A DNA stretch of 64,000 nt from Flavobacteriaceae bacterium PS02293 (GTDB lineage Bacteria; Bacteroidota; Bacteroidia; Flavobacteriales; Weeksellaceae). This document shows positions 1 to 9,514 of the stretch, piece after piece. The notes under the pieces are model-generated. The model was not told where the DNA came from and did no database searches. It saw nothing but the letters and a program-made list of their open reading frames with translations. Numbering within the stretch: the stretch's first letter is position 1; every line of letters starts with the position of its first letter. Made by a program: the position numbers and the translations under genes. The stretch spans positions 1-64,000 of the forward strand of contig JASCOV010000004.1 of assembly GCA_029960045.1 (NCBI GenBank), in the 5' to 3' direction.

Positions 1-128
1 TTTTTATCTCAAATATAACCCAGATAACAGGTGGTCATTTTGAACCGGAAAGTGGTGGTCACTTTGCTCCGAAATCAGTGGTCAATTTACTCCGAAATTA
101 GGTGGTCAATTTGACCGTCTTTTCCACT
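1..128. mobile_element. Terminal repeats of an IS21-type element
   Basis: Four tandem copies of a unit beginning GTGGTC and running into TTTGNNCCG start at about 31, 55, 78 and 102, so the period is 23-24 bp. Multiple short GTGGTCA-type repeats at the termini are typical of IS21-family (IstA/IstB) elements in Bacteroidota. No transposase gene is visible; it would lie left of the window or be lost. What follows (129-262) shows nothing further. Family assignment is from recall of the repeat pattern. Confidence 0.55.
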
Positions 129-262
129 CCAACCTACTACTTAGGAATTCGTTTTCCTTTTCAAGTGAGAGAGGTGTAATTAGAAATTATTGTATTGCTT
201 AACTAATGATAAACAATATAGGTTGGCTTATAGGAATTGGAATAAGTAAGATTATATGATAT

Positions 263-1897
263 TTACATAAAAATCGAATCAAGATTTAGATTGTCGTTTT
301 TAAGCCTTTCAATAAAAAGTGAAGGTGTAATGCCTGTTTCTTTTTTGAAAGCAATTACAAAAACCTGTGAAGATGTATAGCCACATTCCTCAGCGAGATA
401 ACTGATTTTATATTCCCGATATTTTATGTCGTGATACAATTTTTGAACAATATAATTAATTCTTAAACTATTGATGTAACCATTGAAATTATTATTTCTA
501 TGAATACGAATAATTTCTGAGAGATATTTTGGATTAGTATTCAGCTGGTGAGATAAGGATGTGAGGCTGATATCTTTTTTTAGGAATTTTTCTGAGTCTT
601 CAAAAGTTATCAGTTTTTTTAATATTTTTTTTTCGGTATCATTGGAAATTGATACTTTGCTATGAGGGCGGTGATCATTGCCAAAAATGCTTATTTGATT
701 TTCTTTAATTTTGTTATTTTCTTCCTCATTCTTCAGTTTTTCAAGCAGCAAGTTATAGTTTGCTTTTATTTTTGTATCTCTTCTGTAAAAGAATACCCAT
801 ATTCCTATGACAATCATAGTCACAAAAATCCCAACGATGATTAGCATGGCTTTTAAGTTTTTGTAATGATTATGGTTTGATGTTTCTACAGATTTTGTGA
901 TTTGATTTCTTGATTCTTCTACAATTGATTTCTTATCAATTCTATTGATACTGTCATTAAGATTAGAATATAGCTTTAGATATTGGTTCTGCATAGAGAT
1001 ATTTTTCTGGGAATCGTAAGAGTCTTTCAGTTCTTTGTAGATGATCAGACGCATTCTGGGATTGTTCTTATGTTTCTCAATCTGCAAAGCTTTTTCAAAA
1101 AAATCAGTACTTTTTTTATAATCTTTTTTTCTGCTGTAAAAAACGCCCAATGCTTTATAAATATCAAAATCAGATGGTTCAAAATACTTCGGAGCGGTTT
1201 TTGAAAATTCTAATACTTTTTCAAAATAAGGCTCTGCTTTATCCAGATTTGTTGGTTGCAGAATATAAGTATGTAATATCCCCATATTCATATAGCCAGT
1301 CATTAGAAGATTGTAGTAGTTTGTTTTTTGTATATCCGTCAATTTATCCGCAGGAGTACTTTTTATAACTTCAAGGCTTTGTTGTAAATAGTAAGAAATA
1401 GAATCATTGGATTTTTCATCCCCTTCATACATTCCTGCGAAATTGGCATATACTGTACTTAGCTGTAAATGCTTCTCGACTTCATCAGTTTCTTTGTTTG
1501 CATAAACTACAGATTTGTGAAGATTTTCTCTTGCCTCTTTATAAAGGTTTAATATTGCAGAAGCTTGTCCTCTGTAAAGATAGACAGAACTCAGGGCTTC
1601 GTAATTTTTTAATTTTAAAGCATTAGTTTCCGCAATATTGCTGAATTTCAAAGAAAGGGTAGTGTGGCCATTTGAAACATAATATTTTTGCAATTCCAGC
1701 AATCCTTTTAATACTCCTTTTGTATAATTTTTGTCTTTAGAGTACAGATATAGTTTTTTTATTTCATTAATGTTGTCGGATTTAACATTATTATACTTTT
1801 CCAAAATCTGTGATTCTGTAAAATTAAAAGCCTGTGATTTGCTATATTGAAATATGATCAATAAGCTTAATAAAGCAAAATTCTTTTTAAGATTCAT
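263..1897 (-). CDS. Membrane-anchored TPR sensor with AraC-type HTH domain
   Basis: A 544-residue protein with an N-terminal signal peptide (about residues 1-22, ending in KSQA), a periplasmic stretch of TPR-like helical repeats (about 40-310), one transmembrane helix near 350-370 (IIVGIFVTMIVIGIWVFF followed by YRR) and a C-terminal AraC/XylS-type double helix-turn-helix (about 425-540, with LSHQLNTNPKYLSEII and ISYLAEECGYTSSQVF). This architecture is common in Chryseobacterium and relatives, where it acts as a one-component membrane regulator. The ligand is unknown. It is transcribed away from the surface-protein locus at 2507 and shares a roughly 600-bp upstream region with it, so it could control that locus; this is inference only. 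Confidence 0.85.
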   Translation of the reverse strand: MNLKKNFALLSLLIIFQYSKSQAFNFTESQILEKYNNVKSDNINEIKKLYLYSKDKNYTKGVLKGLLELQKYYVSNGHTTLSLKFSNIAETNALKLKNYEALSSVYLYRGQASAILNLYKEARENLHKSVVYANKETDEVEKHLQLSTVYANFAGMYEGDEKSNDSISYYLQQSLEVIKSTPADKLTDIQKTNYYNLLMTGYMNMGILHTYILQPTNLDKAEPYFEKVLEFSKTAPKYFEPSDFDIYKALGVFYSRKKDYKKSTDFFEKALQIEKHKNNPRMRLIIYKELKDSYDSQKNISMQNQYLKLYSNLNDSINRIDKKSIVEESRNQITKSVETSNHNHYKNLKAMLIIVGIFVTMIVIGIWVFFYRRDTKIKANYNLLLEKLKNEEENNKIKENQISIFGNDHRPHSKVSISNDTEKKILKKLITFEDSEKFLKKDISLTSLSHQLNTNPKYLSEIIRIHRNNNFNGYINSLRINYIVQKLYHDIKYREYKISYLAEECGYTSSQVFVIAFKKETGITPSLFIERLKNDNLNLDSIFM

Positions 1898-2506
1898 CGT
1901 TGTGTGGCTTTTAGTTGGGGGTTGAAAATTTCAATATCGACTAATGAGTTTTTTCAAACCAGTTTGTCGTGTTAAATATTTTTTCAAAAGTAAAAATTCG
2001 AATCCCTACATGCGAATTAAGAAAAACATATTTTCGGTTATTATTCTTTGTATTAATTTATTTAATTGCTTGATTTTCAGTTATTTTTAATTGTAAAACG
2101 TACTTATTTCTGGGTGTTGAAAATGATCTGTTTTGAGTAGAAATTGAGTATATTTTTATTGTATTATTTCGGTATTTATTCTATACTTTAATTGTACTAT
2201 TCTATCAGTTACTATAATATTGCGCAACGAAAATCACTTTATAATTAGGTGATATTGAAAAGCACAACAGATAAAAAAAACACAAATGATGAATTTTTCC
2301 TCTTTTTCTGAAAGAGCAATTGACTATTGTATCCTATCAAGAGTCAACTGTTAATATGACATCCAGTCTTGGTTTGTAAAATCTACAATGTCAGCCCAAT
2401 TTTTTCGAAAGTATTTAGCTTTTTAGTACACACAGTTACTTGGCTATTTTCTACAACCTTATCGAAGAATTCTACTTGATTTAATGAAAAAAAAACACAA
2501 TAAGTA
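1898..2506. other. Intergenic region between divergent genes
   Basis: A 609-bp AT-rich gap between the TPR/AraC regulator (minus strand) and the giant surface-protein gene (plus strand). I see no open reading frame, strong hairpin or clear TTG...TAnnTTTG promoter on either strand. It must hold the promoters of both divergent genes. Confidence 0.5.
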
Positions 2507-5500
2507 ATGAAAAGATTTTTTACACTTAATTTATTCCGGCAATTTCATCGAAAAGATCGTGATCTCACGAAATTACGATTACTGCTATTCTCAATTTTAT
2601 TCTTTGCAGCCGTACCGAAAGTTCAGGCACAATGCAGTCCGGTCTGCAACGGCAATTACGGCATGAACTCCAACAACGATGCCGCCACTATTGAGTACGA
2701 CAATATAATAGCAGGTATCAACAATTGCATAATTAAGGAGTCGGATGGTACATTTAAGGTGTTTGGTTCGCGAATGGCTGATAACATAGAGCATGCACTC
2801 AGCCCTTTAGTAGTCAATAGCACCAATTTCCCCGGCATACAAGGCACAGCCTTAAAAGTAGCTTCCGGAGGTTCTAATGCTTATGCAGATGTTAGCCAAG
2901 CCGTGGTGCTTACAACAACTGGCCTATATGGCTGGGGGGTCCCAGGTTACTTAGTTTATAATTCTATACAGAGTAGTACTGCTTCTGGACCTCTAACCAT
3001 AGAGGGTAGCAATGCTTACAAACTGCCACCGGGGGTAGAGCCAAGTAACGTTAAATCCTTATTTGGCGCATATGCCACCTTGGGATTATTAACCTGTGAC
3101 GGACAGGTTTGGATTCTAACACAATTGCCTGTTGCAGCAGGAGCAGGATTGTCGGCTTACAATAATGTTTGGAACCGTGTAACCACTACAGCGCCTGGAA
3201 ACCCAACATTAGACCATGTCGTGGCATTAAGGGGTAGTGATTTCGGTTTTATGGCTTTATGTGCTGACGGCTCACTATGGACTTGGGGATATAGTACTTA
3301 TTTAGGAGATGGCACGGCTGTGGCCAACCGAAGCAGGGCAGAGAAAATGACACTGCCCAATGCTTCAGGTACCATCAAAATGATAGGTATGTCATCGTTT
3401 TCGTATTATGTTTTATATACCGATGGTAATTTATACGCCTTGGGAAATAATGAATCCAGACAATTGGGCGACTGGACAACCACCGAAAGAACTGCCTGGG
3501 TACAACCACGATATACTTCGGGCGGGCAAGTTATGAATAATATCCACTGGATTTCCCCTTCAGAGAATAATGGCGGAGGAACCCCAGGCGAATACTCGTC
3601 AATTAATGTGCTCACAAATACTGGACAACTATTTAACTGGGGAGCAAATTACAGGAGTGCGCTTCGGGGAAATGGTATCAACTGGGAAAGTGTTAATCCG
3701 GGAAGTCCTACTGCAGATCGAATGTTGGCAGTAGAATCAGGATATGCAGGAACTTATGTTATTAAGCAATGTAGTCAAAACTTTGGTTTTGCGGGTAATA
3801 GTGCTAATGGCAGTATGGGTAATGGCTCTAGTGGAGGAATAATAGCGCCTTATAGCTATAACACAGCGCCGGTAAACATTTGCGGTGCCAATGCTATATC
3901 AACGGCAGGTGCTCCTGTGTTCAATGCAGGTTTGCCTACTGCTAGGTGTAGTGGTGCCGGTACGGTAACCTACACAGCCACAACTTCTGGTAGCGGCGGT
4001 ATTACTTACAGCCTGTCGCCTGCCGCCGCAGGTACTATCACTTCTACAGGTACGGTTACCTACAACGCTGGCTGGTCGGGAACTGTCGTTATAACAGCTA
4101 CTGCCAATGGTGGCTGTGGTACGCCGGAGACTGCTACGCATACTGTAACGGTGGCGCCAACTCCGGGAGTACCCGTATTCACCGGCTTGCCTACGGTTAG
4201 GTGTAGTGGTGCCGGCACAGTAACCTATGCTGCTACATCTTCCAATGCAGACAGTATAACATATAGTATTTCCAATACAGGTACAGGAACACAGCCGACC
4301 ATCAACCCTGCAACAGGTGAGGTGACCTATCCTGCCAACTGGAGCGGGAACTCTACGATCACCGCAACAGCAACTGGATGCTCGACAACTACTTCCTCTA
4401 CGTACAGTGTGAATACAAATGCAGTCCAGGCAATAGCAGATGCAGCTACAGGACCTGCTGCCACACCATTGCTCATCAATGTTTTGGCAAATGACCTTTG
4501 TAATCCCGACATCAATACCGTAAGTATCATTACACCACCCACGAATGGGATTGTGCAAATTGGCGCAGGAGGCGTGGTGACCTATTTACCAAATGGTAAT
4601 TTTTCCGGAACAGATACATTCGTATATCAGGTTTGTAAAGGTGGCGCATGCAGCCAGGCTACGGTAACTGTTAATATTACCGAAAAGTTTGATGATGTAT
4701 GTATTACCGCCAGCTTACCCAAAACATACTACTTGCCATTCCCGGAAAATGCAGATCTTAAAAAATCTTTGATACACGCAGGAAGCGTTAATTCAAACAA
4801 TACCACCAATGCAAGAAGAATTATAAGTATTAGAGCCAATTATACCGGTACGATTATCTATTATGACCATTGGGAAGATGGCTATGAACCTACTGCTGGA
4901 AGCCGTACACAAACATCAACCGAAGTTTGGGGAGACGGGAACACCGCCAATGGTGTTGCCCCCGGCTATCCAACAGATGTGTTTCCGGAAGGGGCAATCC
5001 TGACAATAGATCAAAATAACCCATACAGAACCAGCGACGGTTTGACTTCTACCATAACCCCAATATACTATGATGGTAGAGACAAGATATACTCTACCAA
5101 GCTGCTGACCCTTACTAAGGTTACAGGTAGTGATGCCACTTTTGAAGTACAGAGTACCAAAGGTAATGTGATAGATGTCAGCAAATTTGGACGTCTGTTT
5201 GTAGTTCCTTTTGGGGAAGATATCAGCACTCTTGCGAACCCAACTATTACTACCTCATCATTCAGATACACTTCTTTGTTTGTAAGGGCAGCAGAGAACG
5301 GTACTATAGTACAGCTTGATTACAATCACGATGGAGTAGTAGATGTTACATCTCCCACGCTGTCCGAAGGAATGGTGTGGTTTTATGAAGGGCAGGCCCC
5401 TGCTTCGCCTACTTCTGTAGGTAATACCACCAACGATACAAACAAGGCTATAGATATAAAATCCGGAGCGATACTTACAAGTAACAAACCAGTGGGTGTA

Positions 5501-5833
5501 GATCTTGTTTTTGGAGGTATAGATAATTATGGAACCAGAAATATTCCACTGTTACCGGGAGATTATTACGGAAGTACCTATTACTCTCCGGTGCATACTA
5601 CTAATACGGTTGCGCCTGTGTATGCTGTTTTCTCAAACATCCTGGCAGAACCTATTACAATAAACTGGAAAAATGGTTTGGGTGATAGCGGATCGATCAT
5701 TATTCCGGCTAAAGGATATACCTCTCTGCACATGGACAAAGCAAGCGCTTATAAATTCCAAAGTGCCAATGGAAAAAGCTACACGGCGGTCACCATTATT
5801 GATGCTGATAGTTCTGGTCTCGATTACGATTGA
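2507..5833 (+). pseudogene. Giant secreted surface protein, first part (before in-frame TGA)
   Basis: The first 1108 codons of a gene that continues in the same frame to 8407. A long signal peptide covers about residues 1-42 (basic start, hydrophobic LRLLLFSILFFAAV, then VQAQ). RCC1-like propeller repeats follow (about 60-430: LCADGSLWTWG, LYTDGNLYALGN, LTNTGQLFNWG). Next come two near-identical Ig/PKD-like repeats (about 465-645, each with a GLPTxRCSGAGTVTY core), a Big_9/cadherin-like domain (LINVLANDLC ... GTDTFVYQVC) and a long region of unknown fold (about 725-1108). The frame stops at TGA 5831-5833 after LDYD, where a Trp codon (TGG) is expected. GC is visibly higher than in the genes right of 13 kb. 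Probably cell-surface or secreted; substrate unknown. Confidence 0.75.
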
Positions 5834-8407
5834 GCATTTAATATGATCCCGGAAAATCAGTTGAAGAACTATGCTACAACAGCTTGGGCTCCTGGCTTGG
5901 CCAGTAATGGAACCGCTAACCCGATTTGGGTGACGCCTACGAAAGGTGCTACTGTGTATGTAAAATACAGCGGAAGTGTCATTGCCGGAACCACCGGTTC
6001 GATAAGCCCTTGCGGATTGAGATACGATATCGCCTACCCATTGTCTGAACTCCAATCTCAGAGAATTGGCATCAATGGTGGTAACGGTGGTATGTCCATT
6101 TATACTTGTGACGGGACTCCTATCGCCGCTGTATATGTGGAAGATGCTTCAATAGCTGCTACAGGCGGAACTGGTACACTGGATGTAGGATTTACCCTAG
6201 ACCCTCAGTGTGTGGATTTTGCGATATTTGCCAATGATGACACATCACAAACCTATCCTAACGTCCCTGTTATCATAAAAGTTTTGGACAATGATATAGG
6301 AAGAACGGCTCCAAACACTCTTACAATAGTATCTCAGCCGTCAAACGGAACTGTGGTAACCAATCCGGACGGAACGGTAACGTACACACCCAACCCGGGA
6401 TTCTCTGGCGTAGATACTTTTAATTATAATATTTGCAACTCAGACAGATCATTGTGCAGCACTGCGGTGGTAACTGTAAGTGTGGGATGTCTTGATTTGG
6501 AACTGAAACACGTCCTTACCGGTAAAATATTCAATGATACAAACAAGAACGGTATTTATGAAAACGGAGAAGGAGGCGTTGCCCATACGGTCAATCTCTA
6601 TCTGGATACTAATGAAAACGGAATACTAGATCCGGGAGAGAGCACCCCGGCACAATCTGTCACCACAGATAATACGGGTGCATACGTCTTCGAACGTCCT
6701 ACTCCTACACCAGTTGTTCAGGCTTCCCACGATTTCTCTACAGCTAGTTATGCCGGAGGAACTGGATGGTCTACAAACTGGACAGAAACCGGTGACGGGA
6801 CAACATCTCCTACAGCTGGTAACATTCAGATTGTAGCTGGTGAGCTTCGTTTTACAGGTGATACTGCTGTATCAATCAGCAGATCCGTTACTGCACCTGT
6901 CAACAATGCACAATTGTCATTTAGCTTCAAAACCGCAAATCTGGATGGTCTTCCGTCTGAAAAGCTGGAAATAGAAGTGGCGAGAACCGCTGCCGGAACT
7001 TATTTGTCTCTTGGAACATTGAGTAGTATCACAGGATTTACAAACGGGACAAAGGTTTATAACATTCCACCTGCAGCAGTAGGTGCGGGTATGACCATCC
7101 GTTTCAGATCTTCAGGGATTAATGGCGATTTCTTTTATATAGATAACGTCACTATACAGTCTATTCCTACCGTGAAGTATATTGTTCAAATGGCAGAACC
7201 ATTGCCAGCCAATACTATGCAGACCCTGCCTGTATTGCCACAGAAAGGTTATGCTCTGGGACTTAGCGGATATGGTACCACTTGTAACAACAACTTTGGA
7301 CTTTACCTGTGTACTACAGGAGGCACAACCCCTTCTGTTAATTCATCTGTATCCAACCTGTGTCCTGTTGCGACTGTGAACCTAAACACACAAGCATATA
7401 CAGGGGCTATTCCTGTAGGGACGACTTTGGTCTGGTTTACGAATCCAGACCATACCGGTACGGCTTATGCAACACCTACAGCCGCAACAGCAGGTACATA
7501 TTATGCTTTCTATCATAATGCAATAGGCGATTGTTACTCGCCGGCTTCTGTTGCTGTTACAGTAACAATTAACCCTTGCGAGCCTTGTACCTCTGCAGAT
7601 CTGGTATCTGTTAATTTAAATACAGGCTTTTCTGTTCCTGCAGCTCCACCGGGCTCGGTTAAAGAATGGCATACATCTGCTACGCCATCTGCTTCTACTT
7701 TAATTAGCAGTGGTACAGTAATGGCGACCAGCACGCCTACCAACTACTGGGTATTCTACCATGACACGACTAACAACTGCTATAGCCCGGGGACTAAAGT
7801 GGTAGTGGTTTCCAATGCTTGTTGTAACTATCCGACAGTAGATCTTACAGCACTATCGCAAAGCTCTGCACCAGCTGGGGCACAACTGGTTTGGTACTAT
7901 ACAAACAACCATGCGGGCAACAGGGTCAACAATCCTACTGCTGTAGGATCGGGAACTTATTTCCCATTCTTCTTTGATCCGGCTAACAACTGTTATTCTC
8001 CAGCAGGAACACCAGTATTGGTGGCATTGGATGAAGATTGTGATACAGCAGTATGCTACAAGCCGGGGGCTACCACTGGTGGTGATACACTGGATACCAA
8101 AGTAGGGATCTCTGCTCTAGGAAGAGCGGGTGTAGAACAAGGCGATAACTGGCCTATGGCGCGTAAAGGCGGGCACATTGCGCTGGAATCCAAAACCAAA
8201 GCCTTTGTACCAAACCGTGTAGCATTCTCGGATGCAGACAACAACCCTGCTACACCGGATGTGCCAGTAGGCATAAGCGAGGCCAACTTTGTAGAAGGAA
8301 TGATGGTGTATGATACCACTAATAAATGTCTGAAAATATACACGCTGAAAGACGGAGACGCTGCGATGGCTTGGCATTGTATGACGACACAGGCATGCCC
8401 AGACTAG
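5834..8407 (+). pseudogene. Giant secreted surface protein, second part (after in-frame TGA)
   Basis: The continuation, in the same frame, of the gene that begins at 2507; the first possible restart is ATG 5843. Without the TGA the whole product would be about 1966 residues. This part ends the unknown domain (AFNMIPENQLKNYATTAWAP), then has another Big_9-like repeat (IKVLDNDIG ... GVDTFNYNIC), an SdrD-B-like calcium-binding/collagen-adhesin domain (GKIFNDTNKNGIYENGEGG, with Asp/Asn-rich loops), a jelly-roll-like segment, and three repeated C-rich modules (WFTNPDHTGTAYATPTA, YYAFYHNAIGDCYSPAS). The C-terminus (GMMVYDTTNKCLKIYT) resembles that of the protein at 11936. No type IX sorting domain is obvious. 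Alone it has no signal peptide, so it is unlikely to be exported if translated from 5843. Confidence 0.75.
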
Positions 8408-8419
8408 ATAAACAAAATG

Positions 8420-8472
8420 CTTCGGCAAACTCAGGATGATAAAACAAACTGTCATCCTGAGCGAAGTCGAAG
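8420..8472. repeat. REP-like hairpin after the surface-protein gene
   Basis: CTCAGGATGA (8430-8439) pairs perfectly with TCATCCTGAG (8452-8461), flanked by partial pairing of CTTCG with CGAAG. It uses the same core as the array at 9515-11829 and lies 12 bp past the stop codon, so it may also act as a transcript-end hairpin. Confidence 0.65.
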
Positions 8473-8527
8473 AAAAGATGAATCTTAGATCAATAAAAAA
8501 TATTAAAATAAATAATACAATACAGAT

Positions 8528-9496
8528 ATGAAAAATAAAACAATACATTTTCTAAATAGCTCATATAGTAGAACCAAAGCACTGATATTTGGTGCAATAC
8601 TGTTAAGTACAATAAATCTGGTGCAAGCACAATGTACCATCGGTAATACGTACATACCAGTCAATGTTCCTACAGTGGTAAATGGAGTAACGGTAAGCAG
8701 AACCGCTACTGGTAATATAGATAACCAGCCGAGTCTACTTACCCAAACTAATAATTGTAGTAACAGTAGATCAATAGCTGCAGGTACCATATACGTACTT
8801 AGAACAGATAATGCAGCGGCACAGGGAAATACCGCAACTGTTACTTTTACTTTTGATAAACCCGTTAACAATGTGATCATACGTTCAACACAGATGCATG
8901 CTGAATATTCTCCAGCTGAAAGCATGACTATTACAGCCAATAACGGTACTGTGTCCACGACAAGTATATATACATGTTTAGTTGCAAAATCTGGGAATAC
9001 TTATACTAGTACTAATCCTTACATGTTTCAATATGGAGGAGATGCAGTGGTACAGATCACTTCTACCCAGCCCTATACGTCAATCACAATATCTGCATCA
9101 TCTTATGTGACAGCCTCTGCTGGAAATGGCGGGTTCTATATTGATGTATGTCGAGATTCTATCACAGAATCTTGTACAGCAGGTACCACCGCACCTCCTA
9201 TGAATGCCACAACACTAAGTAATGTATGTTCTGCTACAACGGTAAACCTTAACAGCTTGCATAGTGGGACAGCTCCAATAGGGAGCAACATTGTATGGTT
9301 TGATAACAACACACATACAGGGACAGCAATAGCAAACCCTACTGCTGTAACGGCTTCGGGGACGTATTATGCATTCTATTACAACAGTGCAGTGGGAGGA
9401 TGTTATAGCCCAGTAAGTAATCCTGTAACTGTAAACATCATTAATTGTTGCGCTGCAGGTATCAACCCTCCTGTTGTTAATGGAACTGGTAATTAA
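8528..9496 (+). CDS. Secreted protein with Ig-like C-rich module
   Basis: A 322-residue protein with a signal peptide (about 1-36, ending in VQAQC), a beta-rich N-terminal domain (about 37-215) and one C-terminal module (about 225-315: WFDNNTHTGTAIANPTA, YYAFYYNSAVGGCYSPVS). That module is closely similar to the three modules in the second half of the giant protein just upstream (5834-8407), so the two genes share a domain family. No catalytic motif is visible. It lies 120 bp downstream of the giant gene on the same strand and probably belongs to the same surface-protein locus. Function unknown; adhesion or matrix interaction is a guess from domain type. Confidence 0.75.
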   Translation: MKNKTIHFLNSSYSRTKALIFGAILLSTINLVQAQCTIGNTYIPVNVPTVVNGVTVSRTATGNIDNQPSLLTQTNNCSNSRSIAAGTIYVLRTDNAAAQGNTATVTFTFDKPVNNVIIRSTQMHAEYSPAESMTITANNGTVSTTSIYTCLVAKSGNTYTSTNPYMFQYGGDAVVQITSTQPYTSITISASSYVTASAGNGGFYIDVCRDSITESCTAGTTAPPMNATTLSNVCSATTVNLNSLHSGTAPIGSNIVWFDNNTHTGTAIANPTAVTASGTYYAFYYNSAVGGCYSPVSNPVTVNIINCCAAGINPPVVNGTGN

Positions 9497-9514
9497 GAAC
9501 TTATGACTGTGAAC

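Noticed and set aside
3899..4558. A 219-codon minus-strand frame
   Set aside because: It is antisense to the Ig-like repeats of the giant protein; its Cys/Arg-rich content mirrors the repeats and has no domain.
5831..5833. UGA recoding (selenocysteine or Trp) in the giant protein
   Set aside because: No SECIS-like hairpin is evident after the codon, and other genes here use TGA as a normal stop (for example arsenal of minus-strand regulators ending in TGA).
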